Shown piece by piece: positions 1-4,777 of a stretch of 5,012 bases of DNA; the first letter of the stretch is position 1; each line of letters opens with the position of its first letter. This DNA comes from Streptococcus oralis (GTDB taxonomy: Bacteria > Bacillota > Bacilli > Lactobacillales > Streptococcaceae). The notes beneath the pieces are model-generated. The model was not told the origin of the DNA. It did no database searches and saw only the letters and a list, made by a program, of their open reading frames with translations. Position numbers and translations under genes: made by a program. The stretch covers positions 1 through 5,012 of the forward strand of contig CAJPKC010000121.1 of the NCBI GenBank assembly GCA_905370255.1, read 5' to 3'.

Positions 1-58
1 CAGCGAATGCTACCAGTGGAAATAAGAAAAGCAAATAGGCTAGTAATTTTTTCTTCAT
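1..58 (-). CDS. 5' end of a secreted or membrane protein gene (partial)
   Basis: Only the first 19 codons are inside the window; the gene continues beyond the left edge. The start at 58 is supported by AAGGAG (70-65 on the minus strand) six bases upstream. The encoded N-terminus begins MKKKLLAY and continues as an unbroken hydrophobic run (LLFLFPLVAFA), so three lysines are followed by a hydrophobic core. This is the pattern of a Sec signal peptide or a first transmembrane segment. No Cys is reached, so a lipoprotein can be neither claimed nor excluded. An in-frame ATG seven codons upstream (79) has a poorer ribosome site, and I reject it. The gene is divergent from the CPBP protease gene and has its own strong promoter about 125 bases upstream. 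Its function cannot be told from this fragment. Confidence 0.7.
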   Translation of the reverse strand, partial: MKKKLLAYLLFLFPLVAFA

Positions 59-64
59 TTCTGT

Positions 65-70
65 CTCCTT
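65..70 (-). promoter_or_regulatory. Shine-Dalgarno site of the left-edge gene
   Basis: The minus strand reads AAGGAG, then six bases, then ATG at 58. It is the main support for calling a real gene at the window edge from only 58 bases. Confidence 0.7.
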
Positions 71-141
71 TTTCTTCATTTCTCTTTGGGTGTTTGACCC
101 ATGAGTGCATTGACCAAAGGATGGCCTACAAAAAACAAATA

Positions 142-165
142 ATTCATACCAAAACGAGTATGAAT
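142..165. repeat. Perfect 8-base inverted repeat in the leader of the left-edge gene
   Basis: ATTCATAC (142-149) is followed by eight bases and GTATGAAT (158-165), a perfect dyad. It lies downstream of the predicted minus-strand transcript start, so it may act as an RNA hairpin in the leader or as a DNA operator overlapping early transcribed sequence. It has no T-tract, so it is not a conventional terminator. Confidence 0.55.
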
Positions 166-190
166 GGTCTTATGTTTTTCTACAAAAGCT

Positions 191-219
191 ATTATATCAG
201 AAAAGACTTTGCTTTGCAA
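191..219 (-). promoter_or_regulatory. Promoter of the left-edge minus-strand gene
   Basis: On the minus strand there is a -35 TTGCAA (219-214), a 17-base spacer, and a perfect -10 TATAAT (196-191) preceded by TGA, giving an extended -10. The predicted transcript start is near 183, leaving a leader of about 125 bases before the ATG at 58. That is long for a streptococcal gene and contains inverted repeats at 142-165 and 87-101. The promoter is back to back with the one at 264-292. Confidence 0.7.
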
Positions 220-231
220 GAAAAATCGAGT

Positions 232-258
232 TTTCATGTTAGGTTTTCTGACATGAAA
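232..258. promoter_or_regulatory. Near-perfect 27-base palindrome between divergent promoters (probable operator)
   Basis: The left arm TTTCATGTTAG (232-242) and right arm CTGACATGAAA (248-258) are inverted repeats matching at 10 of 11 positions, with a 5-base centre. The palindrome sits between the -35 of the minus-strand promoter (214-219) and the -35 of the CPBP promoter (264-269), outside both predicted transcripts. A protein-binding site is therefore more likely than an RNA hairpin. I do not recognise the regulator. Confidence 0.6.
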
Positions 259-263
259 CAATA

Positions 264-292
264 TTGCAGCTCTGGATTTTCTTTGCTACAAT
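264..292 (+). promoter_or_regulatory. Promoter of the CPBP protease gene
   Basis: The -35 is TTGCAG (264-269), followed by a 17-base spacer and a -10 TACAAT (287-292) with an upstream TGC (284-286), an extended -10. The predicted start is A299, giving a leader of about 22 bases. Because this promoter lies inside the longest possible reading frame (which opens at a TTG at 264), it argues that the coding start is downstream, at 321. Confidence 0.7.
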
Positions 293-309
293 GGACCTAT
301 TAGATAAAT

Positions 310-314
310 GGAGG
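310..314 (+). promoter_or_regulatory. Shine-Dalgarno site deciding the CPBP start
   Basis: GGAGG ends six bases before ATG 321 and only three bases before the adjacent in-frame ATG 318. The spacing favours 321 as the start. Confidence 0.75.
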
Positions 315-320
315 TTGATG

Positions 321-1259
321 ATGAAGAAGGGGAAGATCATTCAGGATATAAAAACAAACACATCTATGCCAGTTCTTATTTCTACACTATTCTATGTATT
401 TTTAGCCTCCCTCTTTATAGAAGGGGGACTATGGCTTGGTAGTGAATTGGTGGGACCATTTTCCTTAGTGATAGGTTTTCTGGCGGAGTTCTTTTCACCA
501 GGAAATGGGACAGCAAGTATTCAAGAATTTTTCTACCATTATCTTCTCTATTATGAGCTTTTCAGTTTTGTAATCATACTATTTCTCTTTATTTTTTGGG
601 TGAAGGTCATAGAGAAGAATGCTTTATCAAGCTTAGGCTTTGTAAAAAGAAATTGGCTCAAGTATCTAGTCTGGGGGATCTTGCTTTCACTACTTCAAAT
701 GGGTGTCATTGCCCTTGTCTACCAGGTAGGGGGAATCGGGTCTTTTGAGCTTAATGAATTAAGTTTAGAACCCATCCTCTTTATTCTAGGTTTATTCCCA
801 TTTTGGCTTCTTCAAGGAGGGACTGAAGAAGTGGCGACGCGAGGTTGGCTTCTGACTCGGATTGCTGCAAGAACTAATCTGCCTTTAGCGATCGCGATTT
901 CTAGTAGTCTCTTTGGCATTCTGCATATGGGAAATGCAGGAGTGACCTTCTTATCCGTACTGAATATCATCCTCGATGGAGTGCTGGCTGGTCTGCTTTT
1001 TATCTATACGGATAGTATCTGGCTAGTGGTCGCCCAACACGGCACTTGGAACTATGTACAAGGAAATCTCCTTGGTTTTCAAGTCAGTGGTACGGGCGCA
1101 GATGCCTCGATTTTTAGCTTTAGCATGGGATCTGGTCCTGATTGGTTGACCGGAGGGGCATTTGGTGCAGAAGGATCGATTATCACTACTTTGGTTCTTC
1201 TTGTATCCCTAGTGATTGTCTATCGCTTAGGTGAGAGGAAAGAAAAGTTTGATGACTAA
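321..1259 (+). CDS. CPBP family (CAAX/Abi) intramembrane protease-like protein
   Basis: This is a 312-residue polytopic membrane protein. The C-terminal half carries the three CPBP motifs: EExxxR (E169-E170 to R174), FxxxH (F208 to H212) and HxxxN (H240 to N244). These are the residues expected to bind metal and catalyse proteolysis within the membrane. Hydrophobic segments lie at about 16-36, 43-57, 80-97, 114-136, 151-165, 189-210, 218-248 and 288-301. The family includes eukaryotic CAAX prenyl proteases and bacterial Abi proteins, several of which give self-immunity to bacteriocins or act on peptides; the substrate here is unknown. Start 321 is chosen from the GGAGG at 310-314 and the promoter at 264-292. 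The gene is monocistronic, with a terminator at 1330-1361. All motif residues are present, so the protein should be active. It could work with the neighbouring peptide-defence genes, but nothing in the sequence proves this. Confidence 0.9.
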   Translation: MKKGKIIQDIKTNTSMPVLISTLFYVFLASLFIEGGLWLGSELVGPFSLVIGFLAEFFSPGNGTASIQEFFYHYLLYYELFSFVIILFLFIFWVKVIEKNALSSLGFVKRNWLKYLVWGILLSLLQMGVIALVYQVGGIGSFELNELSLEPILFILGLFPFWLLQGGTEEVATRGWLLTRIAARTNLPLAIAISSSLFGILHMGNAGVTFLSVLNIILDGVLAGLLFIYTDSIWLVVAQHGTWNYVQGNLLGFQVSGTGADASIFSFSMGSGPDWLTGGAFGAEGSIITTLVLLVSLVIVYRLGERKEKFDD

Positions 1260-1289
1260 CCTCTGTGTAATGTCTGAAAGTCATATATG

Positions 1290-1321
1290 AAAAAGACAAA
1301 CACCAAAAATGACGTTTGTCT
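1290..1321 (-). terminator. Intrinsic terminator of the two-component operon
   Basis: AGACAAAC (1294-1301) pairs with GTTTGTCT (1314-1321), an 8-base stem with a 12-base loop. Read on the minus strand, the stem runs directly into five Ts (1294-1290, the first belonging to the stem end). On the plus strand no T-tract follows, so it should stop only the transcript coming from the histidine kinase gene. Confidence 0.65.
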
Positions 1322-1329
1322 GCATTCTG

Positions 1330-1361
1330 AGTCGAACACATATTGATGAGTTCGGCTTTTT
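1330..1361 (+). terminator. Intrinsic terminator of the CPBP gene
   Basis: AGTCGAAC (1330-1337) pairs with GTTCGGCT (1350-1357), an 8-base stem with one G-T wobble and a 12-base loop, followed by a T-tract ending at 1361. The T-tract directly abuts the last codon of the convergent kinase gene (stop at 1364-1362). Confidence 0.75.
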
Positions 1362-2438
1362 CTATATAATAATGGGAATGATTAGCTTGACTTGTGCACC
1401 ATGATTAATATTTTCTAAATGCATCGTTCCATTATGAAGTTTCATGACGCGTTTTACGAAAGATAAACCAAGTCCATAGTGACTTTCTTGAGAGGGTGTT
1501 CTTGCTTGGTCATCTTTATAGAAAAGATTTCCAGCATTCTGTAATATATTTTTTGAAAAACTAGATTGGTTATTCCATATAGTTAGAACTAATTGACTAT
1601 TTTCTTGTGAAATTGTTAGCTGGATTTGTGCATCATTTTCTTTTTGATGTTGTATTGCATTATTAATGATATTTGTGATTGCTCGGAAAAATAAATTGGA
1701 ATGAATGGCAATTTGTGTTGATGGAGTTACTGTATTTGAAAAAACAAAATGTGTATTTCTGGGGAGTAAAGGTGAGATATGTTCCTGTAATTGATAAATT
1801 ACTTGTTTAATTGATATGTTTTCAAGTTGAATATCATGGTCGTAAAAGGTTTTGGAGTATTGGATGAAGTGGTTAAAATAATCGTTTAATTGAATACTTG
1901 CTTGCTCAAGATCTTTTAGACATTCCATTACTTGAGGTGTTTGTTTGGTAGATTGTAAGAATTCAGCATTTCCTCTGATGACAGTTAGAGGGCTACGAAG
2001 ATCATGTGCAGCGCTAGATACTTGAAACATGAGTTCTTTTTTTTGATCTTTTTCATTTTGAATTCTATTTTTTATTTCAGATTGCATTTTTTCGATCAGA
2101 TCGTTTGTTTCAATGAATTCTTTAATCTGCAAATGGTGATGTTCATTTTTGGTGAAATATAGACCACTATGATAAACCATGTTCATTTCTTTTTGAATCT
2201 TGGTTAATAACCGTCTAATATTTATTACAATGATAAAAATTAAAATGATGCAAAGATAAATCCAAGAACTGACGCTAAAAAATAAAGCAAAGTGATTGGC
2301 ATTTTTCTCATTAATTCCAGATACAGAAGATAGAAGAGCTGGAACTATGTAAAAAAGTATCAGACATAGAAGAAATTGCCAAATGATTTTAAGGTAGGTA
2401 CGCTTAATGAGTTGCTTGATTGTCAATTCTTTTTCCAT
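1362..2438 (-). CDS. Short-loop membrane sensor histidine kinase (lantibiotic-type two-component system)
   Basis: This 358-residue kinase should phosphorylate the response regulator encoded just upstream. Two membrane segments (about 18-37 and 51-74) leave an extracellular loop of only about 15 residues, the plan of intramembrane-sensing kinases that detect peptide antibiotics or a partner transporter rather than binding a ligand in a large outer domain. A linker (about 75-135) with predicted helical character leads to the H-box, with H145 in AAHDLRSPLT. The ATPase domain has an N-box (N256, N259, N260), an F-box region (about 302-312) and a clear G2 box (GLGLS, 322-326). The G1 box is degenerate: IWNNQSS (287-293) replaces the usual DxGxG. 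The start at 2438 is set by AGGAGG (2450-2445) six bases upstream; an ATG at 2456 precedes that site and is rejected. The gene overlaps the regulator gene by 16 bases, so the two are translationally linked. It resembles LcrS- or NisK-type kinases by context; the exact stimulus is unknown. Confidence 0.88.
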   Translation of the reverse strand: MEKELTIKQLIKRTYLKIIWQFLLCLILFYIVPALLSSVSGINEKNANHFALFFSVSSWIYLCIILIFIIVINIRRLLTKIQKEMNMVYHSGLYFTKNEHHHLQIKEFIETNDLIEKMQSEIKNRIQNEKDQKKELMFQVSSAAHDLRSPLTVIRGNAEFLQSTKQTPQVMECLKDLEQASIQLNDYFNHFIQYSKTFYDHDIQLENISIKQVIYQLQEHISPLLPRNTHFVFSNTVTPSTQIAIHSNLFFRAITNIINNAIQHQKENDAQIQLTISQENSQLVLTIWNNQSSFSKNILQNAGNLFYKDDQARTPSQESHYGLGLSFVKRVMKLHNGTMHLENINHGAQVKLIIPIII

Positions 2439-3094
2439 TTGTATCCTCCTCCCCATACTGTTTTGATTGGATCAATTTGATGAATCTTAAATTTTTGTCT
2501 GATTTGATAGATGTATTCAGTAATGGATCGTAGTTGTGCATCAGAGTCTACAGGATAGAGGTAATTGTAAAGTTCTTCTATGCTAAATATTCGGTTCTCA
2601 TTTTTTGCTAAAAGATAAAGTAAATCAAACTCTCGCTTGGTTAATGAAATTCTCTTCGATTGATAATAAACTTCTTGACTATCTCGATAAAAAGTTATAT
2701 TTGAATCCATCTCTTCTTTAGAGGCGTTGTGAGATCTTTCTTCCCTACGAAGATGCATTTGAATTCTTGCAATCAATTCCTTTATGCTGAATGGTTTTGT
2801 GATGTAATCATCGGCTCCGGCTTGTATTCCTTTTAGTAAATCTTCTTCAAAATCTTTAGCGGTTAGAAATAGAATTGGAGTAGTAATTTGTGAACGAATG
2901 GAACGACAGATTTCTAAACCAGAAATAGGCATCATGACGTCAAGTAAAATTAGATCGAATCCAGTAAAGTCACATATATTGATCTCCTCTATATTTTTAC
3001 GAGTTTCCACGTGAAAGTTGTTCGCTTTTAATGTATTCGCTATTAATCGTAAGATTTTTTCATCATCGTCAATGGCTAAAATTTTATACTTCAT
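2423..3094 (-). CDS. OmpR-family response regulator, NisR/SpaR-like
   Basis: The 223-residue protein has a receiver domain (about 1-118) and a winged-helix DNA-binding domain (about 128-222). The acidic pocket D9-D10-D11, phospho-acceptor D52 (LLDVMMP), T78 and K100 (ITKPFS) are all present, so normal phosphorylation is expected. From memory, several blocks are close to NisR of the nisin system: DLILLDVMM, the TPILFLTAKD region, GADDYITKPFS, and the recognition-helix block RSITEYIYQIRQKF followed by DPIKTV. This supports a regulator of lantibiotic biosynthesis or immunity. The start at 3094 follows GGAGGA (3103-3098) by four bases. It is the first gene of a minus-strand operon with the kinase and is divergent from the ABC transporter, its probable target. 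The C-terminal KTVWGGGYKW differs from the common RGxGY form. LcrR of Streptococcus mutans is a plausible relative; orthology was not tested. Confidence 0.92.
   Translation of the reverse strand: MKYKILAIDDDEKILRLIANTLKANNFHVETRKNIEEINICDFTGFDLILLDVMMPISGLEICRSIRSQITTPILFLTAKDFEEDLLKGIQAGADDYITKPFSIKELIARIQMHLRREERSHNASKEEMDSNITFYRDSQEVYYQSKRISLTKREFDLLYLLAKNENRIFSIEELYNYLYPVDSDAQLRSITEYIYQIRQKFKIHQIDPIKTVWGGGYKWKKN
2445..2450 (-). promoter_or_regulatory. Shine-Dalgarno site of the kinase gene, inside the regulator gene
   Basis: The minus strand reads AGGAGG, then six bases, then ATG 2438. It is formed by the consecutive Gly codons near the end of the regulator gene, so one stretch serves both as coding sequence and as ribosome site. 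It fixes the kinase start. Confidence 0.75.
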
Positions 3095-3117
3095 AGTTCC
3101 TCCAATTATATGAGCAT

Positions 3118-3126
3118 ATTATAGCA
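3118..3126 (-). promoter_or_regulatory. Extended -10 promoter of the two-component operon
   Basis: The minus strand has TGC followed by a perfect TATAAT (3123-3118). The predicted start is near A3111, eight bases before GGAGGA. No good -35 is found at 16-18 bases; the extended -10 and the A/T-rich tract at 3148-3166 may compensate. A second TATAAT at 3110-3105 lies too close to the start codon to leave the ribosome site in the transcript, so I reject it. Confidence 0.55.
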
Positions 3127-3166
3127 AATATAGAATGTAATTTGTTGAAAATAAAAAAAATAATTA

Positions 3167-3194
3167 TTCTGAGAATTTCCTGATTTTCTCCTGT
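3167..3194 (+). promoter_or_regulatory. Triple 11-base-spaced repeat, probable response-regulator binding site
   Basis: Three hexamers TTCTGA (3167-3172), TCCTGA (3178-3183) and TCCTGT (3189-3194) start exactly 11 bases apart. The first two would sit at about -40 and -29 of the transporter promoter, in place of a -35 element. Direct repeats one helical turn apart are the normal target of OmpR-family dimers, and the nisA promoter bound by NisR is known for TCT-N8-TCT repeats with this same 11-base period. The third copy runs into the extended -10, so it may be chance or a third subsite. Binding by the adjacent regulator is an inference. Confidence 0.6.
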
Positions 3195-3200
3195 TATACT
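3192..3200 (+). promoter_or_regulatory. Extended -10 of the ABC transporter promoter
   Basis: TGT (3192-3194) precedes TATACT (3195-3200), with a predicted start near A3207. The sequence 16-18 bases upstream has no resemblance to TTGACA, which suggests a promoter that needs an activator. The repeats at 3167-3194 occupy that space. Confidence 0.65.
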
Positions 3201-3207
3201 TGCTCCA

Positions 3208-3227
3208 AGTGAAGGTGGAATTTCACT
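3208..3227 (+). other. Hairpin at the 5' end of the transporter mRNA
   Basis: AGTGAA (3208-3213) pairs with TTCACT (3222-3227), a 6-base stem plus a possible G-T closing pair and a short loop. It begins within a base or two of the predicted transcript start, so it would cap the 5' end of the mRNA. A role in stability or translation is possible but unproven; it could also be a DNA dyad. Confidence 0.4.
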
Positions 3228-3236
3228 AAAAGTCAG

Positions 3237-3242
3237 AAGGGA
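3237..3242 (+). promoter_or_regulatory. Distant Shine-Dalgarno site of the ATPase gene
   Basis: AAGGGA is the only candidate ribosome site. It ends about 10 bases before ATG 3253, which is long, but only about 6 bases before an out-of-frame ATG at 3249 that opens a nine-codon ORF. No other in-frame start exists, since a TGA immediately precedes 3253. Confidence 0.5.
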
Positions 3243-3252
3243 AAAAGAATGA

Positions 3253-3963
3253 ATGATAACAATTCAAAAGCTACATAAGGAATATAATAATAAAATTGTC
3301 CTTCAAAACGTGTCTTTCAAAGCTAAGAAAGGTGAGATTACTGGATTGATTGGACCGAATGGATCTGGAAAATCAACTTTAATCAGAATTTTACTTGGTT
3401 TAGAAAATAGTCAAATGGGAATGGCGTTGATCGATGGAAAAAAATACTCTCAATTGGGAGATAATCCTTTTTGTATTGTTGGATCGTTCCTTGACAGTTG
3501 CCAACCTTATCCAACAAGAACAGGATTTCAGCATCTTCGGTGGATTGGCTTGGCTTGTGGCGTTGACAGAAATAGGTGCAAGGAATGTTTAGAGTTGGTG
3601 GGGTTAAGTGAAGCTAAAAATAAAAAAGTAAAAGACTATTCATTAGGAATGAAGCAACGTCTTGGTTTAGCAACAGCCTTATTAGCAAATCCTGACATCT
3701 TAATTTTAGATGAACCAATCAATGGACTAGATCCAGAAGGAATACGCTGGGTACGCAATTTTTTGCAGTCTTTTGTCAATGAAGGTAAGACTGTATTAAT
3801 GACAAGTCATTATATGAGTGAGTTAGAATTAACTGTAGATCATTTGGTTGGGATTTCTAATGGGAAGATTGTTATTGATGCTCCTACCAAAGACATTTTG
3901 AAACAGTTTGGATCTTTTGAGGAAGCATATTTTAAGGCACTCGAAGGGAAAGAAGGTGAATAA
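3253..3963 (+). CDS. ABC transporter ATPase, LanF/BcrA-like (peptide-antibiotic immunity)
   Basis: This 236-residue ATPase should power the two permeases encoded next. It has every core motif: Walker A GPNGSGKST (34-42), signature SLGMKQR (130-136), Walker B ILILDEP (149-155), D-loop GLDP (158-161) and H-loop H186 (MTSHYMSE). At the Q-loop position the residue appears to be Asp81 (VGSFLDS) instead of Gln; LanF-type ATPases are known for a Glu at this place. The block INGLDPEGIRW and the segment RTGFQHLRW resemble ABC-2 ATPases I associate with Actinobacteria as well as Firmicutes. The gene is first in a plus-strand operon; its stop at 3961-3963 is one base from the next start. A divergent NisR-like two-component system and an activator-type promoter indicate induction by a peptide. 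Lantibiotic or bacteriocin export/immunity is the best guess; bacitracin-type resistance is an alternative. Confidence 0.9.
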   Translation: MITIQKLHKEYNNKIVLQNVSFKAKKGEITGLIGPNGSGKSTLIRILLGLENSQMGMALIDGKKYSQLGDNPFCIVGSFLDSCQPYPTRTGFQHLRWIGLACGVDRNRCKECLELVGLSEAKNKKVKDYSLGMKQRLGLATALLANPDILILDEPINGLDPEGIRWVRNFLQSFVNEGKTVLMTSHYMSELELTVDHLVGISNGKIVIDAPTKDILKQFGSFEEAYFKALEGKEGE

Positions 3964-3964
3964 T

Positions 3965-4777
3965 ATGTTGAAGCGTTCCTTTTTTAGTGACCTCTATAAA
4001 TATTGTAGTTTACCTACTTTTAAAGTTACTTTTTTTCTTATTTTGGGAGTCAGCATATTTTTTTCAATTCAAAATATCCAGGTGATAAATGCCTTAGTAG
4101 AAGGAAATGGACAAGCGGTTAACCTTGATCCATCTATGTTATCATCGAATCCAGTGCATACAGTCAGGGATGCTCTCTTATCTTCACCCTACCAAGCAAG
4201 TGTTATTTTCTTGCCAATTCTTGTTTCACTTGTTTATTCAACCCATTATCAATTTGGTGATGATTATTTTAGCCAGTTATTGATTCCTAACTGGAAAGTT
4301 CGTCTTACTGGGTTTATTGCAAGTTCGATTGTCCTATCGTTACTCTCTACTTTAATATTTTCTATAGTAAACGCTGTTATTTTATTCGTTTTTCTAGATT
4401 CAACTCTAAAGAATTTTTTAGAATTGACATTGTTTTTAGATGTCACGGTAAGGGTTATGATATTTGCAATCGTTCTTACTTTATTAGCTTTACTTTTCGT
4501 AATCGTAACGAAAAAATCAATGACTGCATTAATTGCAGACGTTTTATTATTGGTAATCACCTTATCAGGTATTCTAAGAGGAATTTCCTCTAAAATAGAA
4601 AATCTATTGCCTTTGATTGGAGCAAAGTCATTTGCTTTTGGCCGAATTGAAGGAGCCCAAACGAGCCAATTGTATGGATTTACACTTTTAGTAGTAGAAG
4701 GGATCTTGTTCTTGGTGTTCATAATGGTTGTAGAAATGATTCGAATGAGGAGGAAGAATGGCAAGAATATTATTTAG
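3965..4777 (+). CDS. ABC-2 type permease of the peptide-immunity transporter (LanE/LanG-like)
   Basis: This 270-residue hydrophobic protein has about six membrane segments (roughly 18-36, 75-93, 113-145, 163-181, 186-204 and 238-257). A longer extracellular stretch lies between the first two, at about 37-74. This size and layout match the ABC-2/LanE-LanG permease class. The start at 3965 is chosen because AAGG (3953-3956), at the end of the ATPase gene, lies eight bases upstream. A longer in-frame start at 3908 would lie deep inside the ATPase gene and is rejected. The stop overlaps the next gene by 20 bases, so the two permeases are probably made in step. It would form the membrane channel with the second permease, driven by the ATPase. 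No family-specific motif is visible; the assignment rests on hydrophobicity, size and position. Confidence 0.85.
   Translation: MLKRSFFSDLYKYCSLPTFKVTFFLILGVSIFFSIQNIQVINALVEGNGQAVNLDPSMLSSNPVHTVRDALLSSPYQASVIFLPILVSLVYSTHYQFGDDYFSQLLIPNWKVRLTGFIASSIVLSLLSTLIFSIVNAVILFVFLDSTLKNFLELTLFLDVTVRVMIFAIVLTLLALLFVIVTKKSMTALIADVLLLVITLSGILRGISSKIENLLPLIGAKSFAFGRIEGAQTSQLYGFTLLVVEGILFLVFIMVVEMIRMRRKNGKNII
4747..4753 (+). promoter_or_regulatory. Shine-Dalgarno site of the second permease gene
   Basis: GAGGAGG lies inside the end of the first permease gene, four bases before ATG 4758. It supports a separate start for the second permease and hence a 20-base gene overlap. Confidence 0.7.

Noticed and set aside
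76..147. A 23-codon minus-strand ORF in the leader of the left-edge gene, a possible leader or signalling peptide.
   Set aside because: It has no ribosome site before its ATG, its N-terminus lacks charged residues before the hydrophobic part, and it does not resemble streptococcal short hydrophobic peptides that I know. It remains possible only if translated from the long leader.
243..257. A CodY-like box (TTTTCTGA core) within the 232-258 palindrome.
   Set aside because: Only about 9 of 15 positions match the AATTTTCWGAAAATT consensus, and the dyad symmetry does not fit that motif.
7..303. A 98-codon plus-strand ORF.
   Set aside because: It runs through the start of the minus-strand gene, both divergent promoters and the palindrome, with no ribosome site and no recognisable protein features.
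264..320. An N-terminal extension of the CPBP protein starting at TTG 264.
   Set aside because: It overlaps the promoter -35 and -10; the ribosome site at 310-314 points to ATG 321.
1290..1361. A mobile element, CRISPR or other repeat explanation for the hairpins between the convergent genes.
   Set aside because: The two stems differ in sequence, have T-tracts and sit exactly after gene ends, so terminators explain them. No transposase, spacer array or long terminal repeat is seen anywhere in the window.
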